Position numbers and translations under genes: made by a program. A DNA stretch of 11,415 nucleotides from NCBI GenBank assembly GCA_946803715.1, contig CAMPET010000052.1:325562-336976 (forward strand). The letters are read 5' to 3'. How positions within the stretch are numbered: position 1 is the first letter of the stretch; each line of letters begins with the position of its first letter. Below are positions 9,185 through 11,415 of the stretch, piece after piece. Source of the DNA: Beroe ovata (taxonomy: Eukaryota > Ctenophora > Nuda > Beroida > Beroidae). Under the pieces are notes generated by a model. It had not been told where the DNA came from and ran no database searches. It was given only the letters and a program-made list of their open reading frames with translations.

Positions 9185-11278
9185 TGTACCGCAGATCTTC
9201 TGAACCGTGTCTTGTCCACGACCCCTCCTCCGATCTTCTCCCTCCTCCCTACCAGGAGACCCTCCCTGAGAACCACAGTTACCAGTCAGGGACCAGGATA
9301 CTCGACCACCACACCATGATGTCACTGATGACGTCACACTCCTGCCACATGTCCACTCCAGTCCTCTACTCCCCTCCCCCTCTCTACTCCCCTGATACCA
9401 GCCAGCAGGACTTCCCCTCACTGGTAGCGGACTACTCTGACCACTCCATGATTGACTTCCCTCCCTACCCGAGTAGACCCGTCCCCCCAGTCCAGAGTTC
9501 CGGAATCTGGAACCAGTTCACACAGTGGAGGAAGAGTAGGAGAGTGAAGAAAGTGAAGACAGCAACTCTGAAGAGAAGTTTCTCATCGTCCAAGCTGTTC
9601 AAGAAGAAGAAAGAGAAGAATTCCTCTCCAAAAGGGATCATCAAATCCTCCCCTCCCTTCTCTTCCCCCTCCTCTGACAACAGCGAAGTGAAACTGAAGA
9701 AATCCGTGTCGTTCAGCAAGGAGTTGAATGATGTCAGAATCCTGTCACCAGACGCAGAATCTGAGACTACTTTCGAGTTCCCGATAACAAGTTCCTATGA
9801 AGTCAAGCACTACATTTTTACCCGATTGTGATTTGTGCTAATGTTTTGATTATATTTTGATTGGAAAATTTGATTTATATTTTTGGAAAATAGATAATTT
9901 TGGTTTCATCACGAACAATTTATCTTCATTCTCCAACTACTTCCACAATTAAATACCCGAATTTCACCATCTCTTTCTCTCCCATAGGTTGGGAGCTGAA
10001 ATGGATCAGTTGGCAGCTGAGAGAGAGGACTTGGCATACCTTCTCACAAAACAGCTGGATAGACTAGAGCATCAGTCAGGTAGTTATAACTGATAACATA
10101 TTCCATGTATTGGTATTAGCATCCTGAATCGTTAGTTGGATTATTTCAATTTGGGTAACTCAATTCAGCATCAGAAGCCGCAAATAAATGCCAAGGTTCT
10201 CTATGAAATCCCTTTTGTCATATGCATTTTGTCATATGTCAAGCTGTCTGACAGTTTGACCCGTCATGACGTAATCCCCGTGATCGCTCAACAGGCATGT
10301 TCCTGATCAAGCCATACATTGCGTACAAAGCTCATGTGCTAAGCCAGCACCAGAAGAAGTCATTTATATCACAGAGCGGCGGACTTGCGATGAAACCGGA
10401 GCCTCTCATCGGAGAAGAGAAGTTGGAGAGCTTGGAGCCTGATTCGGATCAGGTGAGGTTTTTAGTTTAAGTCTCGGTTTTATCATTGAAGTGAAGTGTC
10501 ACTGAAATGGGAAAGTATCGCTGTTTGAAGCTGTTGCTGAGAATCCTCTGAGGGTTTTTTTGGTCGCCGCCGTGCAACACAGTTCATATCTAAAAGTAAA
10601 CCCATGTTGTACCCTGCCAGACTTGGTGTGTAAACACGTCCAGAACTACACCAATCCACGACACTTGGAACCCAGATGTACCGAAACTTCTGGAAATGGA
10701 CGTCAACAGGTACAGCAACTTGTAATTCTCATGTTCAGAAACTTGTTAAATGAAGTCGGGATTTTATATTTGAATTTTATCGAGTTCTTCTCTTTTGACC
10801 ACATTTAAAACTTATAGATTTTTGTCAGATGTTATCTGACCTCTGTTTCATGCGCACGAAACAGAGGTCAGATAACATCTGATCTGGTATAGAATTGGAT
10901 ACGCTCGTCGCCATCACCACTCAAATCCCTCAGAATCACAGTGGCAAGGAACGCAGTGTCTCAACCGATAGAAAACCGGACTGCAGCATCACACGGCAAC
11001 AACAACAAGACAATCAAATCATTTGTGGTGGTCAGGTCCACCAAGAGCTCGGGCAGTTTTAGGGCTAGGTCTAATGCACCAAGTACAGCAGAGTTCCTTT
11101 CCTTTAACAGTGATAGGGTGAGTTGTAACACACACACAGGAACCCACACAGACACACACACACACACACAATCAATATAAAGATAACTTGTTTCAGAGAG
11201 TTTATGAAACAGATCGACTTCACCTCCCTCCCCTTCGAACAAGCTCTCAGGCACTTTATTTCCAAACTACGATTACCA
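494..11278 (+). CDS. Large multi-exon coiled-coil protein gene (host gene), internal part only; 21 exons proposed
   Basis: Twenty-one plus-strand exons, each listed separately, can be joined at AG/GT borders into one open frame of 788 codons; every junction is in phase, including phase 1 and phase 2 junctions, which is strong evidence for one gene. The product begins (in this window) with charged heptad-like coiled coil, continues through Asp/Glu/His-rich disordered linkers, a second helical block (exons 9-12), a basic Ser/Pro linker (exon 13), a helical block with many Gln/His/Lys (exons 14-18), a Ser/Asn-rich linker (exon 20) and a Sec7-like helix (exon 21). No signal peptide or membrane segment is seen. 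Start and stop codons lie outside the window. The family is not recognised. A scaffold or cilium/centrosome-associated role is inference from coiled coil and X-box motifs; an Arf-GEF relationship is inference from the last exon alone. Confidence 0.85.
532..1176. other. Intron, no other feature seen
   Basis: AT-rich sequence with only short chance frames (e.g. around 898-1083). It ends in a pyrimidine-rich tract and ttccag acceptor. Confidence 0.6.
1177..1341 (+). CDS. Host gene exon 2, Ser/Thr and Glu-rich linker with three possible donors
   Basis: After acceptor cattcttccag the split Arg codon is completed and the frame reads PSKQSSTPTVSISPVKKEEE, a disordered phospho-type linker followed by more Glu and a Val/Pro segment. 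Three identical donors (gttagtac) follow at 1259, 1307 and 1342. Ending at 1258 or 1306 leaves phase 0, which runs into a TAG at 2080 when joined to exon 3. Ending at 1341 leaves phase 2 and joins exon 3 in frame. I therefore give the long form, although the residues after 1258 are repeat-derived. Skipping exon 2 altogether (exon 1 to exon 3) also keeps the frame, so it may be a cassette exon. Confidence 0.6.
1259..1371. repeat. Tandem repeat containing the splice donor, 3 copies
   Basis: Copies start at 1259 (48 bp), 1307 (35 bp) and 1342 (30 bp, ended by the ambiguous base at 1372). Each begins gttagtac and continues acaatatcgagagagggg; copy 1 has an extra ct after gttagtac and an insertion near its end. 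The first bases of each copy form a usable 5' splice site. Confidence 0.9.
1372..2055. other. Intron with ambiguous base, duplicated motif and hairpin
   Basis: Position 1372 is an n, directly at the end of the donor repeat, probably an assembly uncertainty. The segment 1626-1643 (gaaaagaaagattctttt) recurs at 1656-1673. A 12-bp perfect stem lies at 1699-1733. An open stretch 1627-1742 between an AG and a gtgagt donor is discussed under rejected items. The end of the intron is atcag before exon 3. Confidence 0.5.
1699..1733. repeat. Inverted repeat with 12-bp arms
   Basis: Arms agagagacacct (1699-1710) and aggtgtctctct (1722-1733) are perfect complements around an 11-nt loop. No run of T or tRNA-like structure follows, and the function is unknown. 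Confidence 0.85.
2056..2236 (+). CDS. Host gene exon 3, Gly/Ala/Pro linker
   Basis: Acceptor attcatcag precedes 2056 and a strong donor gtgagt follows 2236. The frame entered in phase 2 is open and reads MPLRSGAASGGG, then a Ser/Arg/Pro stretch, then SAKDVIQPGAGHEG and FSLDLGSDLFI, ending in phase 0. The other two entry phases meet stops (TAG at 2080; TGA near 2107). The internal ATG at 2057 lies one base into the exon, so it could alternatively be the start codon of a shorter isoform; nothing promoter-like was seen just upstream. Confidence 0.75.
2268..2417. repeat. Degenerate acgcgttgc repeat cluster
   Basis: The core acgcgttgcyatgg or a close variant recurs near 2290, 2341, 2389 and 2406 in this 230-bp intron, partly overlapping X-box-like sites. 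Spacing is irregular, so this is a cluster rather than a clean tandem array. Confidence 0.7.
2278..2291. promoter_or_regulatory. Consensus RFX X-box motif
   Basis: GTTGCCATGGTAAC fits the RFX consensus GTNRCC-N(0-3)-RGYAAC on both strands (two palindromic half sites, AT spacer). RFX factors control ciliary genes in animals. A near match with 3-bp spacer, GTTGCC att GACAAC, sits at 2393-2407. The motif match is visible; binding is inferred. Confidence 0.5.
2467..2589 (+). CDS. Host gene exon 4, coiled coil
   Basis: Acceptor ccttctcag precedes 2467; donor gtgatg follows 2589. In phase 0 the exon reads TTSNVSIDPTEALNKKYTEL, then a Glu/Lys/Arg-rich heptad-type helix (EEEFQRKRAEVEAEIEKNNK). All 41 codons are open and phase agrees with both neighbours. 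The donor lacks the common purine-A-G pattern, but reading beyond it soon loses coiled-coil character. Confidence 0.85.
2751..2837 (+). CDS. Host gene exon 5, coiled coil
   Basis: Acceptor gctttcacag precedes and donor gttagg follows. Twenty-nine codons in phase 0 read NQSMVDKLRNELSSAKKGWI, then KEKTQLESQ, continuing the coiled coil of exon 4 with hydrophobic residues at heptad spacing. Confidence 0.88.
3076..3240 (+). CDS. Host gene exon 6, coiled coil into acidic His-rich tail
   Basis: Acceptor ccttgtgtttag and donor gtgagt bound a 55-codon phase-0 exon. It starts VEKFRKMVAEMEAESLEHDH, ending the coiled coil, then becomes acidic and disordered (IVEDEEEVHDSFESEHGHGR). Confidence 0.9.
3348..3491 (+). 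CDS. Host gene exon 7 (tentative), Thr/Pro/His-rich linker
   Basis: A pyrimidine-rich tract and aatag acceptor precede 3348. The phase-0 frame reads EVHRSTDFNSVHKEVHFTHS, then a Thr/Pro/His-rich stretch ending NGLPCAT, which matches the His-rich end of exon 6. The donor is the weak point: only gtcaac at 3492 keeps phase 0 before the in-frame TGA at 3500; the better-looking gtttac lies beyond that stop. Exons 6 and 8 are also in phase with each other, so this 144-bp exon could be optional or absent. Confidence 0.45.
3641..3768. repeat. 21-bp tandem repeat, about 6 copies
   Basis: Units begin at 3641, 3662, 3683, 3704, 3725 (28 bp, internal duplication) and 3753 (partial), consensus cagtgatgagtgatgacac plus at. 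The array stops 10 bp before the exon 8 acceptor, so the branch point of this intron probably lies within repeat units. Confidence 0.92.
3779..3892 (+). CDS. Host gene exon 8
   Basis: Acceptor tttattgcag and donor gtatgt bound 38 phase-0 codons reading GFTSMDDDEIKNIISIQRPN, then TEIRNTLTPGPDNPVIIQ. An acidic short helix is followed by a Pro/Gly-containing link. No domain recognised. Confidence 0.88.
3893..4384. other. Intron with X-box palindrome near its 5' end
   Basis: Apart from the palindrome at 3910-3936 the intron is AT-rich and shows only chance frames on both strands (around 4005-4325). It ends in cccattgatctcag. Confidence 0.6.
3910..3936. promoter_or_regulatory. Palindrome containing consensus X-box
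   Basis: Arms GTCACCATGGTAA (3910-3922) and TTACCATGGTGAC (3924-3936) are perfect complements around a single c. The left part plus the central c, GTCACCATGGTAAC, fits the RFX consensus GTNRCC-N2-RGYAAC, and the right part is a one-base-off copy on the other strand. It lies 18 bp into the intron after exon 8. Confidence 0.5.
4385..4478 (+). CDS. Host gene exon 9, helical
   Basis: Acceptor gatctcag and donor gtggga. Phase 0 reads VVTMYDHVCEFKDKLIDILS, then EIQNMGVIDET, ending in phase 1. The hydrophobic spacing suggests an amphipathic helix or helical bundle. The family is not recognised. Confidence 0.85.
4479..4823. other. Intron containing CArG-like palindrome
   Basis: AT-rich intron with no further exon signal needed, since exons 9 and 10 join in phase. 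It holds the palindrome at 4598-4613 and several gcgtga-type repeats near 4744-4795. Confidence 0.6.
4598..4613. promoter_or_regulatory. Palindrome with perfect CArG box
   Basis: TGCCCATATATGGGCA is a 16-bp perfect palindrome whose centre CCATATATGG (4601-4610) fits the SRF consensus CC(A/T)6GG. It is intronic; regulatory use is only possible, not shown. Confidence 0.3.
4824..4931 (+). CDS. Host gene exon 10, helical
   Basis: Acceptor cactcttgtag; donor gtgagc. Entered in phase 1, it reads ETMLMMRSMEQISTLEFSKD, then NNIQEQIEGIQSNIAQ, leaving in phase 1. Met/Gln/Ile-rich heptad-like spacing continues the helical block of exon 9. Confidence 0.87.
4932..6466. other. Largest intron (1535 bp), mostly featureless
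   Basis: AT-rich with long T runs near 5376-5420 and 5990-6010. Exons 10 and 11 join in phase without an intervening exon. Items noted: a bulged hairpin at 5511-5548 (arms cacacttaggaac and gttcc-taa-agtgtg, 8-nt loop) and an E-box palindrome GTCACGTGAC at 6356-6365. Small open frames on either strand are short and low-complexity. Confidence 0.55.
5511..5548. repeat. Imperfect hairpin in large intron
   Basis: The left arm cacacttaggaac (5511-5523) pairs with the right arm 5532-5548 with three unpaired bases; the loop is 8 nt. Function unknown. Confidence 0.6.
6467..6519 (+). CDS. Host gene exon 11, basic helix
   Basis: Acceptor atcgtgtttcag; donor gtatgg. Entered in phase 1 it reads VMHSSEKTVHKIFKKLSK and leaves in phase 0. 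Short, Lys-rich and amphipathic. Confidence 0.83.
6715..6781. repeat. 11-bp AT-rich tandem repeat, about 6 copies
   Basis: The unit gactaattatc repeats with small changes and ends 13 bp before the exon 12 boundary, again leaving a repeat in the branch-point zone of the intron. Confidence 0.88.
6795..6859 (+). CDS. Host gene exon 12
   Basis: Acceptor gttatacctcag; donor gtaaac. Phase 0 entry reads EKTKIEKLSWDTTIRPKSTA, then K and a split Arg codon (phase 2). A basic helix end passes into a linker. Confidence 0.85.
6895..6912. repeat. 18-bp perfect palindrome
   Basis: GAGCTATCATGATAGCTC, in the intron just after exon 12. Function unknown. Confidence 0.85.
7149..7275 (+). CDS. Host gene exon 13, basic Ser/Pro linker
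   Basis: Acceptor accccaatcag; donor gtttgt. Completing the split Arg codon, it reads KVKTHVTPIHRVSVEQCDRA, then TSPIHHFSKPASQPKAPEPS and IQ, leaving in phase 0. Pro, Ser and His-rich and probably disordered. Confidence 0.88.
7276..7535. other. Intron, no other feature seen
   Basis: A roughly 260-bp AT-rich intron with two related stretches (cattaccaaacac at about 7395 and 7454). It ends ctctaattccag. Confidence 0.6.
7536..7655 (+). CDS. Host gene exon 14
   Basis: Acceptor ctctaattccag; donor gtacgg. Forty phase-0 codons read GSRRPHAKYTAMFAHTDLEH, then NKRSLKQAMLNHKITPKQYE. The second half looks like a helix-turn-helix bundle segment continuing into exon 15; no named domain recognised. Confidence 0.9.
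7656..7925. repeat. Intron composed largely of TGTAC/ACATTGTA palindromic repeats
   Basis: Nearly the whole 270-bp intron is built of tgtaca, gtacaatgtac and atacatcatgtac elements. The clearest structure is an inverted repeat with 21-bp perfect arms, 7670-7690 and 7701-7721, around a 10-nt spacer. Confidence 0.85.
7926..8028 (+). CDS. Host gene exon 15, helical
   Basis: Acceptor cattgcag; donor gtaggt. Phase 0 reads EVLGMMKDYTGIPQKRLQQL, then AKHYISHARMQIME and leaves in phase 1. Together with exon 14 it forms a well-behaved all-helical segment. Confidence 0.9.
8029..8517. other. Intron with minisatellite in its 3' part
   Basis: The first 300 bp show nothing recognisable. The rest is the minisatellite listed separately, whose last copy merges into the splice acceptor. 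Confidence 0.6.
8330..8511. repeat. 31-37 bp minisatellite carrying CACGTG E-boxes
   Basis: Units start at 8330, 8361, 8395, 8426, 8460 and 8497 (spacing 31, 34, 31, 34, 37 bp), core acgtgacgcacgtgtcctc. CACGTG appears at 8369, 8403, 8434, 8468 and 8505; the first unit is degenerate. The last, truncated unit runs directly into gtttcag of the exon 16 acceptor. The minus-strand open frames here are repeat artefacts. Confidence 0.92.
8518..8605 (+). CDS. Host gene exon 16, acidic coiled coil
   Basis: Acceptor gtggtttcag; donor gtaagc. Entered in phase 1: ENIQLNRPVDEDIDDVLSRL, then DELYLLRRTR (last codon split, phase 2). Leu heptads are clear. The following exon is at 9988, across the intron that holds the nested gene. 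Confidence 0.9.
8606..9095. promoter_or_regulatory. Host intron 5' part and upstream region of nested gene
   Basis: About 490 bp before the TATA box. It contains an X-box (8915-8928), E-boxes CACGTG at 8949-8954 and 9026-9031 (both within gtGACACGTGAC or GTCACGTGA contexts), and a pyrimidine run ctctctctc near 9053. A 76-codon open frame at 8697 has no matching phase or donor and is not called. Confidence 0.5.
8915..8928. promoter_or_regulatory. X-box motif upstream of nested gene
   Basis: GTTACCCTGGTGAC; its reverse complement GTCACCAGGGTAAC fits GTNRCC-N2-RGYAAC exactly. It is about 170 bp upstream of the TATA box, a normal promoter-proximal distance. RFX control of the nested gene is inference. 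Confidence 0.45.
9096..9103 (+). promoter_or_regulatory. TATA box with Inr at 9127 for nested gene
   Basis: TATAAAAG at 9096-9103 is followed by TCAGTTT at 9127-9133, which fits the arthropod/metazoan initiator TCAKTY, with its A (9129) 33 bp after the first T of the TATA box. This predicts a 55-nt leader from 9129 to 9183 with no upstream ATG. The ATGs at 9082 and 9110 fall before the predicted start site. Confidence 0.75.
9147..9183 (+). repeat. (CAA)12 leader repeat
   Basis: Twelve aac units preceded by c, ending immediately at the ATG of 9184. Read as protein it would be poly-Asn, but it most likely is 5' UTR; unstructured CAA-rich leaders are known to favour efficient scanning. Confidence 0.85.
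9184..9831 (+). CDS. Intronless nested gene: 215-aa disordered Ser/Pro-rich protein with basic core and RVxF-like motif
   Basis: Complete CDS inside the host intron between exons 16 and 17, same strand. The start at 9184 is chosen because it is the first ATG after the predicted TSS (9129); the longer frame from 9082 would include the TATA box and poly-Asn. The protein begins MYRRSSEPCL, with R3xxS6xP8 resembling a 14-3-3/PKA site. It has PPPY at residues 20-23 (WW-domain ligand), Pro/Tyr repeats at 60-98 (LYSPPPLYSP), a strongly basic segment 116-144 that may be a nuclear signal, and KKSVSF at 172-177, fitting the PP1 docking motif [RK]-x-[VI]-x-F. No signal peptide or membrane segment. Family not recognised. 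An inducible regulator, by analogy with intronless immediate-early genes, is inference. Confidence 0.85.
9329..9336. promoter_or_regulatory. Perfect CRE octamer inside the coding region
   Basis: TGACGTCA lies about 200 bp downstream of the predicted TSS, encoding part of SLMTSH. It may be chance, but it is a full CREB/ATF consensus in a promoter-near position. Confidence 0.25.
9948..9953 (+). terminator. ATTAAA polyadenylation signal of nested gene
   Basis: The common variant ATTAAA lies 117 bp after the nested stop codon. Cleavage 10-30 bp downstream would fall at about 9963-9983, in the pyrimidine tract (ctctttctctccc) of the host exon 17 acceptor at 9986-9987. No AATAAA was seen between 9832 and 9987. 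Confidence 0.55.
9988..10079 (+). CDS. Host gene exon 17, coiled coil
   Basis: Acceptor ctctcccatag; donor gtagtt. It completes the split codon of exon 16 as Arg and reads LGAEMDQLAAEREDLAYLLT, then KQLDRLEHQS, leaving in phase 1. Clear Leu/Met heptads. Phase agreement with exon 16 across 1.38 kb shows that the nested gene lies within a host intron and is not an exon of it. Confidence 0.92.
10295..10452 (+). CDS. Host gene exon 18
   Basis: Acceptor atcgctcaacag; donor gtgagg. Entered in phase 1: GMFLIKPYIAYKAHVLSQHQ, then a Lys/Ser linker and an acidic end (GEEKLESLEPDSDQ); leaves in phase 0. The residues KPEPLIGEE resemble a SUMO-type or acidic docking stretch but no domain is claimed. Confidence 0.9.
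10621..10709 (+). CDS. Host gene exon 19
   Basis: Acceptor accctgccag; donor gtacag. Phase 0 reads TWCVNTSRTTPIHDTWNPDV, then PKLLEMDVN and a split Arg codon (phase 2). Other frames are shorter or less protein-like. Confidence 0.8.
10825..10882. repeat. Near-perfect intronic hairpin, 25-bp arms, 8-nt loop
   Basis: The arm 10825-10849 is fully complementary to 10858-10882; the loop is atgcgcac. It lies in the intron between exons 19 and 20, 51 bp before the exon 20 boundary. A fold-back element or a small-RNA precursor are both possible. Confidence 0.9.
10934..11117 (+). CDS. Host gene exon 20, Ser/Asn-rich linker
   Basis: The acceptor is aaatccctcag (10933), the only nearby AG that completes the split Arg codon of exon 19 and keeps the frame open; entry at 10893 or 10942 meets stops. 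It reads ITVARNAVSQPIENRTAASH, a Lys/Ser/Arg-rich stretch, then NAPSTAEFLSFNSDR, leaving in phase 0 at donor gtgagt. The end (TAEFLSFN) may begin a folded domain continued in exon 21. Confidence 0.82.
11130..11171. repeat. (CA)n microsatellite
   Basis: Interrupted CA repeat, about 40 bp, filling the 95-bp intron between exons 20 and 21. The open frames across it on both strands are repeat artefacts. Confidence 0.9.
11213..11278 (+). CDS. Host gene exon 21, Sec7-like helix (last visible exon)
   Basis: With acceptor gaaacag at 11212 and phase 0, it reads IDFTSLPFEQALRHFISKLR plus LP, up to the strong donor gtaagt. The pattern DF-T-x-L-x-F-x-x-ALR-x-F-x-x-x-x-RLP matches the helix before the conserved GEAQ of Sec7 Arf-GEF domains, known in cytohesin and BIG families. 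The stronger-looking acceptor tttcag (11196) in phase 0 would instead give RVYETDRLHLPPLR and end in phase 1. The Sec7-like frame is preferred by its meaning and phase. The preceding exons do not show the N-terminal half of a Sec7 domain, so it may be a partial or diverged copy. Confidence 0.6.
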
Positions 11279-11288
11279 GTAAGTAACA

Positions 11289-11415
11289 TCGCAACAGTGT
11301 GACAGTGTTGCTCACAACTTCTCAGCAACAGTGAGACAATGTTGCTCACAGCTTCTCAGCAACAGTGAGACAGTGTTGCTCACAGCATCTCAGCAACAGT
11401 GAGACAGTGTTGCTC
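11289..11415. repeat. 34-bp palindromic minisatellite, 4 copies, cut by window end
   Basis: Units start at 11289, 11323, 11357 and 11391. Each contains agcaaca...tgttgct arms (first unit cgcaaca) around gtgagacag, so every unit can fold on itself. It begins 10 bp after exon 21 and runs out of the window. Confidence 0.92.

Noticed and set aside
9146-9719. Minus-strand frames with poly-Cys and Phe/Leu-rich peptides
   Set aside because: They are the antisense shadow of the CAA repeat and of the nested CDS.
11197-11278. A complete Sec7 Arf-GEF domain
   Set aside because: Only one helix-like segment is visible and the expected N-terminal half is absent from exons 18-20, so only Sec7-like similarity is stated.
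10961-11349. Minus-strand frames of 81-97 codons
   Set aside because: They include CA repeat and minisatellite and lie antisense to well-phased exons 20 and 21.
1-11415. CRISPR array, prophage, toxin-antitoxin or other prokaryotic system suggested by the repeats
   Set aside because: The repeats lack conserved-repeat/unique-spacer structure, and the spliced gene structure shows eukaryotic DNA.
1-11415. tRNA or rRNA genes and transposon coding sequence
   Set aside because: No A/B-box pair with cloverleaf arms, no rRNA core motif and no transposase or reverse transcriptase motif was seen by eye in any frame.

Overview
This is eukaryotic nuclear DNA. The sequence shows AT-rich introns with canonical GT..AG borders, exons of about 50-180 bp joined in consistent phase, many short tandem repeats, and one compact TATA-driven intronless gene. 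Intron sizes (about 95 bp to 1.5 kb), the metazoan-type promoter elements and the RFX X-box motifs suggest an invertebrate animal. The exact phylum cannot be read from this window. No prokaryotic features, rRNA, tRNA, CRISPR array or transposase were seen.

Layout: one long plus-strand gene (host gene) runs through the whole window from at least position 494 to at least 11278, with neither its start nor its stop present. I place 21 exons by splice signals and reading phase. Joined in order (with the long form of exon 2 and tentative exon 7) they give one uninterrupted frame of 2364 bp, 788 codons. The protein is mostly charged coiled coil (exons 1, 4-6, 9-10, 16-17) with disordered Ser/Pro/His-rich linkers (exons 2, 3, 7, 13, 20). 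Its last exon reads like part of a Sec7 (Arf-GEF) domain helix. I do not recognise the family. A cytoskeletal or ciliary role is only an inference from coiled coil plus RFX-type X-box motifs in its introns.

Inside the 1.4 kb intron between exons 16 and 17 lies a second, complete gene on the same strand (CDS 9184-9831, 215 aa, no introns). It has its own TATA box, Inr-like TSS, (CAA)12 leader, upstream E-boxes and X-box, and an ATTAAA poly(A) signal only 34 bp before the next host exon. Its protein is disordered, Ser/Pro-rich, with a WW-ligand motif, a strongly basic middle and a PP1-docking-like RVxF motif.

The introns carry at least seven tandem repeats, several running right up to splice sites, and several near-perfect palindromes (3910-3936, 7670-7721, 10825-10882). 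Most notable are a tandem duplication of a splice donor after exon 2, where only the third donor keeps the reading frame, and the nested gene with its overlapping regulatory signals.
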